From an uncultured Prevotella sp. (GTDB lineage: Bacteria > Bacteroidota > Bacteroidia > Bacteroidales > Bacteroidaceae): DNA of 64,000 bases. Positions within the stretch are counted from its first letter, which is position 1; the number at the start of each line of letters is the position of its first letter. Location: positions 31,257-95,256 of the forward strand of contig NZ_CAMJOS010000011.1 in the NCBI RefSeq assembly GCF_946407605.1. Reading direction: 5' to 3'. A program made the translations under genes and the position numbers. The notes under the pieces are model-generated. The model saw nothing but the letters and a program-made list of their open reading frames with translations. It did not search any database and was not told the DNA's origin. Positions 12,425 through 23,330 of this stretch are shown here, in pieces.

Positions 12425-12688
12425 ATGGCAAAGAAGAAAAGAGTAAGACCCTACCATTCGTTGGAGGAGATACAGATGCGCAAGGAGCAGCTCAGCGAAG
12501 TCATTGAGTTGGAAGACGAAGAGATCAAGAGGCTGTGGACGCAACTGATGGAGAAAGACGAGGAGGCATCGCCTGCCGAGCAGATAGGCAAGTATATTAA
12601 ATATGGTATGATGGCCTACGACGGCTTCATGACCCTCAGGAAACTGAAGCGCAACTACGGCAGCTTCCTCAACATTTTCAAGAAATAA
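12425..12688 (+). CDS. Hypothetical protein
   Basis: Intact ORF in a tight three-gene operon. Confidence 0.65.
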   Translation: MAKKKRVRPYHSLEEIQMRKEQLSEVIELEDEEIKRLWTQLMEKDEEASPAEQIGKYIKYGMMAYDGFMTLRKLKRNYGSFLNIFKK

Positions 12689-12691
12689 AAA

Positions 12692-12729
12692 GAGAGGATG
12701 TGTCTTTATTTTGACACACCCTCTTTTTT
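12692..12729 (+). terminator. Rho-independent terminator
   Basis: AGAGGATGTGTC...GACACACCCTCT followed by T-run. Confidence 0.75.
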
Positions 12730-12745
12730 TTATCCTTTGTAAAAA

Positions 12746-13297
12746 CTACAGAATATCCTTTAAGATTTCGTCATACGAGCCGTCGTAGGCTTTTGCGGGC
12801 AAAAGTTTCAGGGTCATGGAAGCCTCTCCATTTGGTGTGGAAAGCACGATATCGCCATCGGTGATGACACCATGCCATGTACGGCCCTGCATGTCGAAGG
12901 TAATCTCTGTGCGGTTATTGTCCACAGCCTTGGTAGTATACTCATGAGAGTCGTAGCGGCCCTCGTAATACCAGTCGCCATTATCTAATTTACTTGTCCA
13001 GAAAGTTGGCCCATAGTCTGCAGGAAACCATCTGTAATGCGAGAAGAAAATCCTGTGGTCTTTATTGCTGCCTTTGAAGGTCCATTTCTCATAGATTGAG
13101 GCATATAAGCCTTCCCATTTCGCCTCACCAAAACTTTCGCCAGAGCAATGAATCTGATAAGTATGCTGCGCCCATTGAATATCGCTGGGGGTCTTGGCTC
13201 CACCTAAGGGATCCTCCTCATCATCGCCACAGCCACTCATTACCAACGCAGAAAAAAGTAGTCCTGATAACAGACAAAATAATTTCAAGTTCTTCAT
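12746..13297 (-). CDS. Hypothetical lipoprotein
   Basis: Lipobox VMSGCGDDEED. Confidence 0.75.
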   Translation of the reverse strand: MKNLKLFCLLSGLLFSALVMSGCGDDEEDPLGGAKTPSDIQWAQHTYQIHCSGESFGEAKWEGLYASIYEKWTFKGSNKDHRIFFSHYRWFPADYGPTFWTSKLDNGDWYYEGRYDSHEYTTKAVDNNRTEITFDMQGRTWHGVITDGDIVLSTPNGEASMTLKLLPAKAYDGSYDEILKDIL

Positions 13298-13346
13298 ATA
13301 ATCTTTGTTTTAAGTTTGTTCACAAATGCGCATCATTACGATGACC

Positions 13347-13390
13347 CTGCAAATGTACAAACAAAAAACAACATATGCAAGAGAAAAGAA
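13347..13390 (-). promoter_or_regulatory. Promoter block shared with panE upstream region
   Basis: Minus strand CTCTTGCATATGTTGTTTTTTGTTTGTACATTTGCAG; TACATTTG matches TAnnTTTG; near-identical block at 40470-40510. Confidence 0.55.
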
Positions 13391-13636
13391 AAATTTTTCT
13401 GTTTTTGTCGTAAGTAACGGAGATAGATTTTCCTACGACTCGTAAAAATCCATGGTCACATGGTCACACCTGTGACCGTGACCACTTTATCCCTGACAAA
13501 AGTTGAATCAAGGTGTAAAGTTATCCACTTACCCATTAGAACAGGATGATTTGTCTATAGTAGAAGCAATGTCAAAATGTTGTGTTTTTTCCAATGTTTA
13601 ATGGTTAATGATTAATGTATCGCTGTGCACTCAATT

Positions 13637-13704
13637 ATTACTGCCTAACTGGAGAGTATTATCTCTCCCGTTGGGAAAAATTATTTCTCTAGTTAGGCAG
13701 TAAT
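13637..13704 (-). repeat. Structured element (copy A of HU-gene leader element)
   Basis: Perfect 14-bp inverted repeat ATTACTGCCTAACT/AGTTAGGCAGTAAT; minus strand aligns over ~70 nt with 41551-41624. Confidence 0.65.
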
Positions 13705-13808
13705 TTTTCTTTCTATTGACAATGAAATGGTTCGAAAACAAAGTAAAAAAGCGATAAATGATTTTGTAAAATGTTTTCGCAAATCACATAAAAAAAATTC
13801 CTTCTCTA

Positions 13809-14399
13809 TTATAGGAACACGTAACACAGCGATTCGTAGAGATGCGTTGCCAACAGATAGAGCACGAAGAGAGGCGCACATTGGGCGAGGCCCCAGGAGA
13901 AGGCGTTGAACACATCGATGGGTTTGGTGAAGGTGCGGAAAAGGAAGCCGAAAGTGGCTGAAGCCAGCACAATAATCAGGGTGAGCAGTAACACCAGCGA
14001 ACGGCTGAAGGGTGAAGGCCACAGGCGACCTGTTGACGACAGCAGCAGGCCGCTGGGCAGGAAGGCCAGCAACAGCAGTCCACACAGCAGAAGGACAAGC
14101 ACCAGCAACGATGCTCGGATGGCGAAATGGCGACGATAGTTCGAGGCGCGATAGTCCACCAAGCCGCTCTTCCACAGCGTGCCGAAGGCACCTGACAGCA
14201 GCAGCAGCCAGATGAGCTGCGGCTTCAGCAGTACAGCCACATACTGGCCAAAATACCAACGAAGGCCCTCGCTGGACAGCAACGAGCGCACGCCATCGGT
14301 CTGCGTGGCTTCCAACAACCACGACAGCAACACGAGCACGCACTCGGCAGCCAGTAGCAACAGGGCTATTCGGGGTATGAATTTATTCATGCAAGACAT
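13809..14399 (-). CDS. Predicted integral membrane protein
   Basis: Several hydrophobic helices; no family recognised with confidence. Confidence 0.6.
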   Translation of the reverse strand: MSCMNKFIPRIALLLLAAECVLVLLSWLLEATQTDGVRSLLSSEGLRWYFGQYVAVLLKPQLIWLLLLSGAFGTLWKSGLVDYRASNYRRHFAIRASLLVLVLLLCGLLLLAFLPSGLLLSSTGRLWPSPFSRSLVLLLTLIIVLASATFGFLFRTFTKPIDVFNAFSWGLAQCAPLFVLYLLATHLYESLCYVFL

Positions 14400-15115
14400 T
14401 AGTCTTCATCGGGTTCAAGATTATCGATATCCAAGATATGAAGCTCCAAGGCACGCACCACCAAGCGGGTGGCGTTGACGCTGCGGCCATCGGGGAACAG
14501 CTTCTGTACCAGCTCGTTCTGGCGTTTCTCCAAGCTCTTCACACCAAAGGGCATGCCACGCAACTGGGTAATCTGATCCTTCGTATAGCCTAAGGCCAGA
14601 TGGCGCAGGAAACGCTCGTCGTACTCGTCAATCTCGTAGTTAACCAACGCCTCCTGACGAGCCAAATCGGAACCTACGCTATGCTTGAAGCGGTCGACAA
14701 TCTTCTTCAGGATGGGCTCGTTGAACACCAGCTGCTTGCCGTTCATCACAGCCATCACATCGTTGCGCGTCAGCAGCTCACCCGTCTTCAAGATGATGCC
14801 GTCGGCACCAGCGTCGAGCACATCGACCCACAGTTTCTCGTTCAATATCTCGCCTGTGAAGATGAGGATGCGAACGCTGGGGTGCATCTCTTTGGTCTGA
14901 CGGCACAGCTCCACACCAACCATCGTGGAACCGCCAAGACCCAGGTCGAGCAACACCAAGTCGGGTAGCTGCTGTTTCAGGAGTCGCCAATAGGCGGTTT
15001 CGGAATCGGCCGTTCCAATGACTTCGGCCTCTGGAATATCTGTTTTGATAATGCCTAAGGTGCCCTTCAGTTCCAAGGGCACATCCTCTACAATAATTAC
15101 TTTGAAGTTTTGCAT
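14399..15115 (-). CDS. Response regulator
   Basis: Receiver domain (VIIVEDVPLELKG, DLVLLDLGLGG, ILIFTGE) plus C-terminal helical domain; overlaps the kinase gene. Confidence 0.8.
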   Translation of the reverse strand: MQNFKVIIVEDVPLELKGTLGIIKTDIPEAEVIGTADSETAYWRLLKQQLPDLVLLDLGLGGSTMVGVELCRQTKEMHPSVRILIFTGEILNEKLWVDVLDAGADGIILKTGELLTRNDVMAVMNGKQLVFNEPILKKIVDRFKHSVGSDLARQEALVNYEIDEYDERFLRHLALGYTKDQITQLRGMPFGVKSLEKRQNELVQKLFPDGRSVNATRLVVRALELHILDIDNLEPDED

Positions 15116-18100
15116 ACTCTGGGTAGTGTAATGATGATGTTTATGATGTTATTGGTGTCACGCTCTGCACGGATGCCGCAAGCGTGACGGTTTGTAGCCT
15201 CACCATGCTGGCGGACAATCTCGCGGCAGATGAGGAATGGAATATTATCTACATGAACAGGCATGAAGAGCTGATGAAGCGGCACATCGGCAACCTGGAA
15301 CGATGGCAGCAGCACGCGGGCCGTCATATAATGGTCGTCCAACGGCTGCCATTCTACCTGGAGGGTCTTCTCGCCCGACTTCTTGCGTAGGATGTCGAAG
15401 AGATAGTCCACATAGACGGCATCGCCCAGCACCTGATGGTCGAGCATCTGGATATGCATCTTGCCATAGTCCAGCTGACGGATGGCCTGCTCGCTCAGTA
15501 AGCCATAGAGCTCGCGGTAGTAGTCTACGACCTCTGTGAGCGAGTCATTGTCGCCAGCCGTTATCAGCTGACGGATGCGACTGGGATAGTACATCGTCTC
15601 GTGCTTCAGCGTAGAGAGCGTATTGTCGAGCACGGCATTGCAGACGTGCAGCCTACCCTCCTCCATCTTCAGTCGTTGCAGCTCGTCGCCCATCATCTCG
15701 AGCTGAGCCTGCTGCTGTTGCCAAATCTTCACTCGTTTGTTGTAAAGCAGCACGTACTGCCACACCACCACCACGATGATGGCGATAAACAGGAGGACGA
15801 GCAGGATGATAGCCACCTCTTTGTTAGACTGCGACTGCTGCATGGTGCGGCAGTAGGTGTCGAGCGTGGTATCGGCTGACATCTCCTTGAACAACTGCGT
15901 GTAGATGCGGTTGTTGTAATGATACAACTGCCACTGGTGAAGCGCCAAGGCGGCCACAGCACTCTCGTTGCGCACATTCAACAGGATGGTATAGTTGATA
16001 TCGACGCTGTCGTGATACCACAGGATCTCTGGTGGTGTGGCAGAAAGGTCACCAAGAGGGGTCAGCGTGTCGACAGATGCTAGACGAACACTACGATAAA
16101 AGCCGTTGAGACAACAGAGACAGGAGTCGGCATAGTCGAGCGTGCGCTGATACATACCCTCGATATTGGAATAATAGGCCGAGTCGGCATAGACGCCAGC
16201 CTGAGTGAGGAGCTGCGACGGCGTTTGGGCCTGAAGGGTTCCGACAAGCGACAAGAGCGCAACAATCAGCGTCATCACACGCTTGGGCAGGCGGAAATAG
16301 AAACGACTCCCCTCGCCCACCTTACTCTCGGCGGCTATCAGACATACAGAGAATATCTGACTGATCTTACGGTATTTCTCAATGATGCCCTTACAGTTGA
16401 GCAAGCCAAAGCCGTGCGACGTCGATGAGTTGTCCATGATGAGCTTACGGTCGAACACATGTTCCAGTTGTTCCTCAGTCATGCCGATGCCCGTATCCTT
16501 CACAGAGATCTCCACATAGTTATCAGTCGATAACACGTCGACACTCACACGACCACCTGCTGGCGTGAACTTACGGGCATTATCGGCCAACGTGTTCAAC
16601 ATAAACAGCGTCAGCACCTTGTCGGCCTTCACGTTGACATCGGTGGGAGGAATATCCAGTTCTATCTCCTTCAGACTGAAGCTGCGACGGCCTCGTGCCA
16701 GGATATCGAAGAGCTCCTGCAAGGGGAAGGTCTCGATATGCATGCTCAGCTCGCCCTTGCGCAACTGAATCCAATGGGTCAGGATGTCGTTCTGGGCATT
16801 GATGTCATCTGTCAGCTCGCAGACATATTTCACACGTTCCTCCTTTTCAGCAGCATCGCAGTCGTTGAGCAGCTTGATTTCATGAATCATGCGGTCTATC
16901 AGCGGCATGATGGCATTCACCAGCGAAATCTTGGCCTGCTGCTCCACATTGAGACGTTTCTCCTGCTCCATATGAAGACGAATCAGGGCAATCTGCTCTT
17001 CCAGCTCTTCACGCCGTTCGTCCAAACGTTCATCATGTTCATTGCGCAGAGTACGCTTGCGATGGATATAGAACAGCCACACTATCACCGCAAAGAGGAT
17101 AAGGGCCACCACCACAGCCACCAACAGACTGTTGAGCTGGGTGAGCGACTGCTCCAGCTGCGCAGCACGAGCCTCCAGTCGCTGGTCCTGACGGGTTCGC
17201 TCTTGCAGGTCCAGGTAGATATTACGGTTATAGTCGCTTTGTGGCTTCTGGTCGATAGCAGCATAGACCACGCTGAGTTGCTCGCGGATACTGGCCACCA
17301 AATCGGGAGCCTGGAAGATGAGCGTATCGCCCAAGGCCTTTTCCAAGTTATCCAAGGCTCCCTCGTAATCGCTCAGCGACAGGCAGCACGTAGCCAACGT
17401 ACGGAAGGCACCAGCCGTCTGATAGGTGTCGCCATAGGTCTGGAAGATGTCAAGCGCACCATCAGCCATCCACAGCGGCAGCAGCTCGGGTTCTACATTC
17501 TCAGGATTGATGAATTTCATGGCAGGCTGATTGTCGAAGGTCAGCTGCTCACGATATTCTGCTACACTCAGATGCTCTGCCAACGCCTCCAACGAGTTGG
17601 CCACAAAATAAGGATAGCCCTCCTGCTGTGCCAACAGGAAGCAACGCATCAGATGGTCGAACTCTATCTGGTTGATTTCTGCCTGCGTGCCCTGGGTAAT
17701 GATGCCACCAGCACCTATATTATAAAGGTAGTTGAGCCACTGGGCGGTGTCGTTCTCGACATCTGACGTAATAGACTCGATGGCATCGATAGACTGACGC
17801 TCAAGACCCACATAATAATAATAGGTGGAGGTAACAATAGCCAGTTCGCTCTCAGCATAGACCAAACGCGACAGTTGACGATCTGACAGCAGATTGCGCT
17901 CTTCGTTAATGCGGTTGAGGGCCCGCTGGGCATGTTCGCGACAATCGTAGAACTCACGATTGAGCGACTGGCGCTGGCACAGACGCATCTGCTGGATATA
18001 AGCCACCAGCAACTCCAACTGGTTGTCAGTAATCTGGAATATGCTATCAAGATGATCACGGGCATCGTCATAGTGCATCGTAGCAATATCGACAAAGGCC

Positions 18101-18318
18101 AAATTATTCAGCGCCTCTGCCTGACCATCACGATAGCCCTGTTCTTTGGCCAAAGCAAAAGCCTGGCGCGCATAGCTAACAGTAGAATCCAGATTGCGGT
18201 AATGGGCGTTGTAAGACTGCGCATTCAGACGGTCCACTTCAGGAGACGTTCCGTCTGCACACGAAAAGAACAAAAGCAACAGGAGGCTAAGCCATGAAAA
18301 CGTAAAACCATTTTTCAT
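15097..18318 (-). CDS. TPR-containing sensor histidine kinase with a second C-terminal sensor/kinase-like module
   Basis: Lipoprotein-like signal, TPR-like region, TM, MIHEIKLLND H-box, ATPase motifs (NTLADNARKFTP, DTGIGM, HGFGLLNCKGI), then a second hydrophobic segment and LKHETMYYPSRI. Confidence 0.8.
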   Translation of the reverse strand: MKNGFTFSWLSLLLLLFFSCADGTSPEVDRLNAQSYNAHYRNLDSTVSYARQAFALAKEQGYRDGQAEALNNLAFVDIATMHYDDARDHLDSIFQITDNQLELLVAYIQQMRLCQRQSLNREFYDCREHAQRALNRINEERNLLSDRQLSRLVYAESELAIVTSTYYYYVGLERQSIDAIESITSDVENDTAQWLNYLYNIGAGGIITQGTQAEINQIEFDHLMRCFLLAQQEGYPYFVANSLEALAEHLSVAEYREQLTFDNQPAMKFINPENVEPELLPLWMADGALDIFQTYGDTYQTAGAFRTLATCCLSLSDYEGALDNLEKALGDTLIFQAPDLVASIREQLSVVYAAIDQKPQSDYNRNIYLDLQERTRQDQRLEARAAQLEQSLTQLNSLLVAVVVALILFAVIVWLFYIHRKRTLRNEHDERLDERREELEEQIALIRLHMEQEKRLNVEQQAKISLVNAIMPLIDRMIHEIKLLNDCDAAEKEERVKYVCELTDDINAQNDILTHWIQLRKGELSMHIETFPLQELFDILARGRRSFSLKEIELDIPPTDVNVKADKVLTLFMLNTLADNARKFTPAGGRVSVDVLSTDNYVEISVKDTGIGMTEEQLEHVFDRKLIMDNSSTSHGFGLLNCKGIIEKYRKISQIFSVCLIAAESKVGEGSRFYFRLPKRVMTLIVALLSLVGTLQAQTPSQLLTQAGVYADSAYYSNIEGMYQRTLDYADSCLCCLNGFYRSVRLASVDTLTPLGDLSATPPEILWYHDSVDINYTILLNVRNESAVAALALHQWQLYHYNNRIYTQLFKEMSADTTLDTYCRTMQQSQSNKEVAIILLVLLFIAIIVVVVWQYVLLYNKRVKIWQQQQAQLEMMGDELQRLKMEEGRLHVCNAVLDNTLSTLKHETMYYPSRIRQLITAGDNDSLTEVVDYYRELYGLLSEQAIRQLDYGKMHIQMLDHQVLGDAVYVDYLFDILRKKSGEKTLQVEWQPLDDHYMTARVLLPSFQVADVPLHQLFMPVHVDNIPFLICREIVRQHGEATNRHACGIRAERDTNNIINIIITLPRVCKTSK

Positions 18319-18357
18319 ACCTTAACCTCCTGATGTTATTTAAGGAATCATTGTTAT

Positions 18358-19026
18358 TCAGGCACGAGCTTTGGCAATGTAACCAAGTGCTTCGCGGCAC
18401 TTATCCGTTACATACTGCCAATCGCCTGCCTTCACTTTGTCTGATGGGAACAGCTTCGAGCCCATACCCACACAGAAGACACCCGACTTGAACCATTTGG
18501 TCAGGTTCTCCTCTTCTGGAGCAACGCCGCCTGTCACCATGATCTTTGACCAAGGCATAGGAGCCTTCAGGCCTTTCACCATGTTAGGACCAACCACATC
18601 GCCAGGGAAAACCTTCGTCAGGTCGCAACCCAGCTCCTGAGCCTTACCAATCTCAGAAACCGTCATGCAGCCAGGGCAATAAGGCACCAGACGACGATTG
18701 CAGACAGGAGCAATCTCAGGATTGAACAGCGGACCAACCACGAAGTTGGCACCCAACTGCAGATAAAGGGCTGCTGTGGGAGCATCGACAACAGAGCCAA
18801 TGCCCAGAGCCAACTCAGGACACTCTTTGTCGGCCCACTTCACCAGCTCGCCGAAGACCTCCTGAGCGAAGTCGCCACGATTCGTAAACTCAAACGCACG
18901 GACACCGCCCTCGTAGCAGGCCTTCACCACGTTCTTGCAAGTTTCCAAATCCTTATGATAGAAGACGGGCACCATACCAGTATCACCAATCTTCTTCATG
19001 ACAGCTATCTTATCAAACTTTGCCAT
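18358..19026 (-). CDS. eda: Bifunctional 4-hydroxy-2-oxoglutarate aldolase / KDPG aldolase
   Basis: [38 protein letters not shown]; next to KDG kinase. Confidence 0.92.
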   Translation of the reverse strand: MAKFDKIAVMKKIGDTGMVPVFYHKDLETCKNVVKACYEGGVRAFEFTNRGDFAQEVFGELVKWADKECPELALGIGSVVDAPTAALYLQLGANFVVGPLFNPEIAPVCNRRLVPYCPGCMTVSEIGKAQELGCDLTKVFPGDVVGPNMVKGLKAPMPWSKIMVTGGVAPEEENLTKWFKSGVFCVGMGSKLFPSDKVKAGDWQYVTDKCREALGYIAKARA

Positions 19027-19074
19027 TTTTTCTTTTTCGTTATTACGTTATAACGTTATTACGATATTTAGATT

Positions 19075-20097
19075 TTAGCGCTGAACACGACCATTGGCAC
19101 TACCACCAGCCAGAGCCTCTACCTCATCGGCAGACACCAGGTTGAAGTCGCCATTGATAGTGTGCTTCAGAGCAGAAGCAGCCACAGCAAACTCAAGGGC
19201 CTCGCCCTGAGTCTTCTTCGTCAGCAGACCATGAATCAGACCACCTGAGAACGAGTCGCCACCACCAACGCGGTCGATGATGGGATTGATCTCGTAGCGC
19301 TTGCTCTGGTAGAACTCCTTACCATCGTAGATAAGGGCCTTCCAACCGTTATAGGTAGCGCTGTAACTCTCGCGGAGCGTAGAGACAACATACTTGAAGC
19401 CGAACTCCTGCATCATCTGCTTGAAGATGCCCTCATAGCCAGCAGCATCGGTCTGACCGCCTTCTACGTCAGCATCGGGCTTGAAGCCGAGACAGAGCTC
19501 TGCGTCTTCCTCGTTGCCGATACAAACATCCACATATTTCATCAAAGGACGCATAATAGAGATAGCCTTCTCGCTGGTCCACAGCTTCTTGCGGAAGTTC
19601 AGGTCAACACTAATCGTGACACCATGACGCTTGGCAGCCTCACAAGCCAACTTGGTCAGCTCGGCAGCCTTGTCAGAAATAGCGGGTGTGATGCCACTCC
19701 AATGGAACCACTGGGCACCCTCCATAATAGCATCGAAATCGAAATCAGAGGGATTAGCCTCAGCGATGCTGGAGTGAGCACGGTCGTAAATAACTTTTGA
19801 AGGACGCATTGATGCACCCGTCTCTGCATAATAGAGACCTATACGGTCGCCGCCACGAGCCACAAAACGGGTATCAACACCATAACGGCGCAGCGCGTTC
19901 ACGGCAATCTGGCCTATCTCATGCTTGGGCAATTTGCTTACGAAATAAGCCTCATGACCATAATTAGCCAAGCTGATAGCTACATTAGCCTCGCCGCCAC
20001 CAGGAATGATGCGGAATGATTCACTCTGAATAAAACGGTCGTTGCCCTGAGGCGACAGGCGAAGCATAATCTCGCCCAAAGTTACAATTTTTGCCAT
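19075..20097 (-). CDS. kdgK: PfkB-family sugar kinase, probable 2-dehydro-3-deoxygluconokinase
   Basis: GGGEANVAISLANYGH and DRVGGGDSFSGGLIHGLL; next to eda. Confidence 0.9.
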   Translation of the reverse strand: MAKIVTLGEIMLRLSPQGNDRFIQSESFRIIPGGGEANVAISLANYGHEAYFVSKLPKHEIGQIAVNALRRYGVDTRFVARGGDRIGLYYAETGASMRPSKVIYDRAHSSIAEANPSDFDFDAIMEGAQWFHWSGITPAISDKAAELTKLACEAAKRHGVTISVDLNFRKKLWTSEKAISIMRPLMKYVDVCIGNEEDAELCLGFKPDADVEGGQTDAAGYEGIFKQMMQEFGFKYVVSTLRESYSATYNGWKALIYDGKEFYQSKRYEINPIIDRVGGGDSFSGGLIHGLLTKKTQGEALEFAVAASALKHTINGDFNLVSADEVEALAGGSANGRVQR

Positions 20098-20193
20098 TGT
20101 CTTTTGTTAATTTTTTGATAGATTTTCTGTTTCTTTCGTTTGCAGCCACAAAAATACATATTATTTCTGATATAACGAAACAATTTGAAGTTT

Positions 20194-22110
20194 TTAACCG
20201 TTCATCGACATCAGGAACTCTTCGTTGTTGCGACTCTGCACAAGGCGATCGCGAACAGTATTCATGGCTTCTATCGGGTTCATCTCGGCAATAAACTTGC
20301 GGATAATCCACATGCGGTTGAGCGTGGTCTGGTCTTGCAGCAGGTCGTCGCGACGAGTAGAAGACTGGACAAGGTTCAATGCAGGGAACACACGCTTGTT
20401 GCTGAGCATACGGTCGAGCTGTATCTCAGAATTACCCGTACCCTTGAACTCCTCGAAAATCACCTCGTCCATCTTTGAACCAGTATCAACAAGGGCTGTA
20501 GCAATAATGGTCAGCGAACCACCATTCTCAATATTACGGGCAGCACCAAAGAAGCGCTTGGGCTTCTGCAGAGCGTTGGCATCAACACCACCAGTAAGCA
20601 CCTTACCGCTGGCAGGCGACACCGTATTATAAGCACGGGCCAGACGTGTGATAGAATCGAGGAAGATAACCACATCGTGACCACATTCTACCATACGCTT
20701 TGCTTTCTCGAGCACAATACCTGCAATCTTCACATGACGGTCGGCAGGCTCATCGAACGTAGAGGCAATCACCTCAGCATTAACAGTACGGCTCATATCT
20801 GTTACCTCCTCAGGACGCTCATCGATGAGCAGCATCATGATATATGCCTCAGGATGGTTGGCAGCAATAGCATTGGCAATATCCTTCATCAGGATGGTCT
20901 TACCTGTCTTGGGCTGTGCCACAATCAGCGCACGCTGTCCCTTACCTATTGGCGAGAACAAATCCACGATACGGGTCGAGGGATTGGTGGTGGCGGGGTC
21001 GCCACAGAGATTGAACTTCTCGTCAGGGAACAAGGGCGTCAAGTGCTCGAACGACACACGGTCTCTCACCTCCGACGGCTCACGTCCATTAATGGACTTC
21101 ACAGTCGACATGGCGAAATATTTCTCATTGTCATGCGGAGGACGTACAGTACACTCTACGACATCACCCGTTTTCAGGCTGTATTTCTTAATCTGCTGGG
21201 GCGATACATAGATATCATCAGGCGATGACAGATAGTTGTAGTCGCTGGAGCGCAGGAAACCATAGCCATCCTGCAAGAGCTCAAGGACACCATTGCCATC
21301 AATGAGATCTTCAAAATCAAAACGGGCAATGGGTGCTGAGGGTTGCTGTCCTGCAGGCTGGAACACCTGTTCTGACTGTTGTACGACAGGACGGTCGAAC
21401 ATATCCAATGTAGGAATGGCGGCCTGATCCTCAATAGGCAGGTCCACCACAGTAATAAAGTCTGTTCCGTCGCCAGGATCACCTTCCCATATATCCTCGT
21501 CTTCCATCAGACTCTGCATATCGGGAGTCATCTCCTGATGACGTGACATCTTTTCCTGCAACTGCTCGAGCATCTCGACGGCAGGCTCTTCATCAGAAGA
21601 GAAATCGGCGCTGGCCTCAGGAACAATGTCTGACAAATCTTCCTTTACCTTCTCTTCCTGTGCTGCAGCAGCCTCCTGTGCCTGCTTTGCAGCCTCTGCG
21701 GCAGCAATGGCAGCCAGCTCAGCCTTCGACTTACGACCTCTGCGCTTGGGCTTCGGCTCTTCTGCAGGTGCAGCCTCTACGGCTGGTGCCTGACTCTCAG
21801 CCTGTGGCTCAGATAAGTCGGCAAACAACGAGGGTGCCTCTGGCGCTTTGTTCTTCTGGTTCTTCACATCAAGGTTCTCACCCTCCTTTCCTCTGACAGA
21901 ATATACCTTGTCAGTATCTTTCTTGGCAATACGGGTGCGTTTGCGCTTGGTGGCCGAAGCGCCAGAAGCGCTCTCTATAGCGGCCTTGTCAAGAATCTCA
22001 TAGATAACGTTCTCCATCGTGTCATCCTGAGATACTTTCACTCCCAACTGCCCTGCCACCTCCATCAATTCGGGGATTGGCATTTGCTCTAATTGTTCTT
22101 TGGTGTACAT
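20194..22110 (-). CDS. rho: Transcription termination factor Rho (start at MYTKEQLEQ)
   Basis: [52 protein letters not shown]; long Ala/Glu/Lys-rich N-terminal insertion. Confidence 0.97.
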   Translation of the reverse strand: MYTKEQLEQMPIPELMEVAGQLGVKVSQDDTMENVIYEILDKAAIESASGASATKRKRTRIAKKDTDKVYSVRGKEGENLDVKNQKNKAPEAPSLFADLSEPQAESQAPAVEAAPAEEPKPKRRGRKSKAELAAIAAAEAAKQAQEAAAAQEEKVKEDLSDIVPEASADFSSDEEPAVEMLEQLQEKMSRHQEMTPDMQSLMEDEDIWEGDPGDGTDFITVVDLPIEDQAAIPTLDMFDRPVVQQSEQVFQPAGQQPSAPIARFDFEDLIDGNGVLELLQDGYGFLRSSDYNYLSSPDDIYVSPQQIKKYSLKTGDVVECTVRPPHDNEKYFAMSTVKSINGREPSEVRDRVSFEHLTPLFPDEKFNLCGDPATTNPSTRIVDLFSPIGKGQRALIVAQPKTGKTILMKDIANAIAANHPEAYIMMLLIDERPEEVTDMSRTVNAEVIASTFDEPADRHVKIAGIVLEKAKRMVECGHDVVIFLDSITRLARAYNTVSPASGKVLTGGVDANALQKPKRFFGAARNIENGGSLTIIATALVDTGSKMDEVIFEEFKGTGNSEIQLDRMLSNKRVFPALNLVQSSTRRDDLLQDQTTLNRMWIIRKFIAEMNPIEAMNTVRDRLVQSRNNEEFLMSMNG

Positions 22111-22273
22111 ATCTAACAATAATATGTTATACGACAAATTGATAAAATTGAATGTGATTTTTGTAATAAAGCGCTTCACGGATAGAAACGCTGTTTCTGA
22201 AATCGAGTGCAAAGATACTCATTTTTTTCATAACGACAAAAAAAATGAGTATCTTTTTTATTTTCTTTACCCT

Positions 22274-23311
22274 TTATTTGTATTGGCGAAGGGTGCCAAT
22301 CAGCTCATTATTCTCGTTGCGAGTACCAATGGTGATTCGCAAACAGTTATGACAGAGCTGCACACGGGTACGGTTCCTGACAATAACGCCCTGCTTCACC
22401 AGATAGTCATAAATGCCTTGAGCATCACTAACCTTGGCCAAGAAGAAGTTGGCATCTGTAGGATATACCTTCTCACAGATAGACAACTGACTGAAAGCCT
22501 CAAGCATGCGTGAACGTTCCTGAAGAATCATCTGCACCCAACGGTCAACCTCAAAGGGGTCGCTCAATACCTTGATGGCCTGCTGCTGAGTGAGATAGTT
22601 GACATTATAGGGATACTTCACCTTATTGAAAATGTCAATAATCTCTGGAGAGGCGAAAGCCATACCCAGTCGGATGGCTGCCGAGGCCCACGCCTTACTC
22701 AGCGTGTTGAGCACCACCAGGTTAGGATAGCGAGGCAGCTCATAGCGCAAAGGACGCAGTCGCGAGAAGTCGCTATAGGCTTCGTCAACAACCACAATAC
22801 CTTCGAAAGCATTCAGCAGTTTTACTATTTCGTCGCGATTGATATCATTACCAGTAGGGTTGTTAGGACTGCAGACCCAAATCACCTTTGTATGGGCATC
22901 GCAGGCAGCCAGTAGTTTGTCTGCTGCAATCTGATAGTTCTCGTCGAGTAACACAGGACGATATTCCACATCATTGATATCAGCGCACACCTTATACATG
23001 CCATAGGTGGGCTCAATGGCCACCACATTGTCTTCCTTCGGCTCACAGAAGCAACGGTACATCAGGTCGATAGCCTCGTCGCTGCCATTACCAAGAAAGG
23101 TATAGTCAACAGGAATGCCCTTTACCTGCTCAATCTTCTTCTTCAGCTCCAGTTGCAAAGGGTCTGGATAACGGTTCAGAGGACTACCATAAGGATTCTC
23201 GTTGGCATCGAGGAAAACCCTGGCCGTTGTTCCTGAGAACTCATTACGGGCACAGCTATAGGGTGCCAGATTCCAGATATTCTTGCGGGTTAGTTTTTCA
23301 AGACTAATCAT
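22274..23311 (-). CDS. hisC: Histidinol-phosphate aminotransferase
   Basis: [32 protein letters not shown]; start at MISLEKL. Confidence 0.95.
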   Translation of the reverse strand: MISLEKLTRKNIWNLAPYSCARNEFSGTTARVFLDANENPYGSPLNRYPDPLQLELKKKIEQVKGIPVDYTFLGNGSDEAIDLMYRCFCEPKEDNVVAIEPTYGMYKVCADINDVEYRPVLLDENYQIAADKLLAACDAHTKVIWVCSPNNPTGNDINRDEIVKLLNAFEGIVVVDEAYSDFSRLRPLRYELPRYPNLVVLNTLSKAWASAAIRLGMAFASPEIIDIFNKVKYPYNVNYLTQQQAIKVLSDPFEVDRWVQMILQERSRMLEAFSQLSICEKVYPTDANFFLAKVSDAQGIYDYLVKQGVIVRNRTRVQLCHNCLRITIGTRNENNELIGTLRQYK

Positions 23312-23330
23312 AATTCTCAAATCTCAATTA

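Noticed and set aside
16738-17766. 342-aa plus-strand ORF antisense to the sensor kinase, and similar long antisense ORFs (23529-24728, 37048-38259, 8614-9306)
   Set aside because: Antisense shadows of strongly supported genes; no domains, His/Leu/Gln-rich composition typical of shadow ORFs
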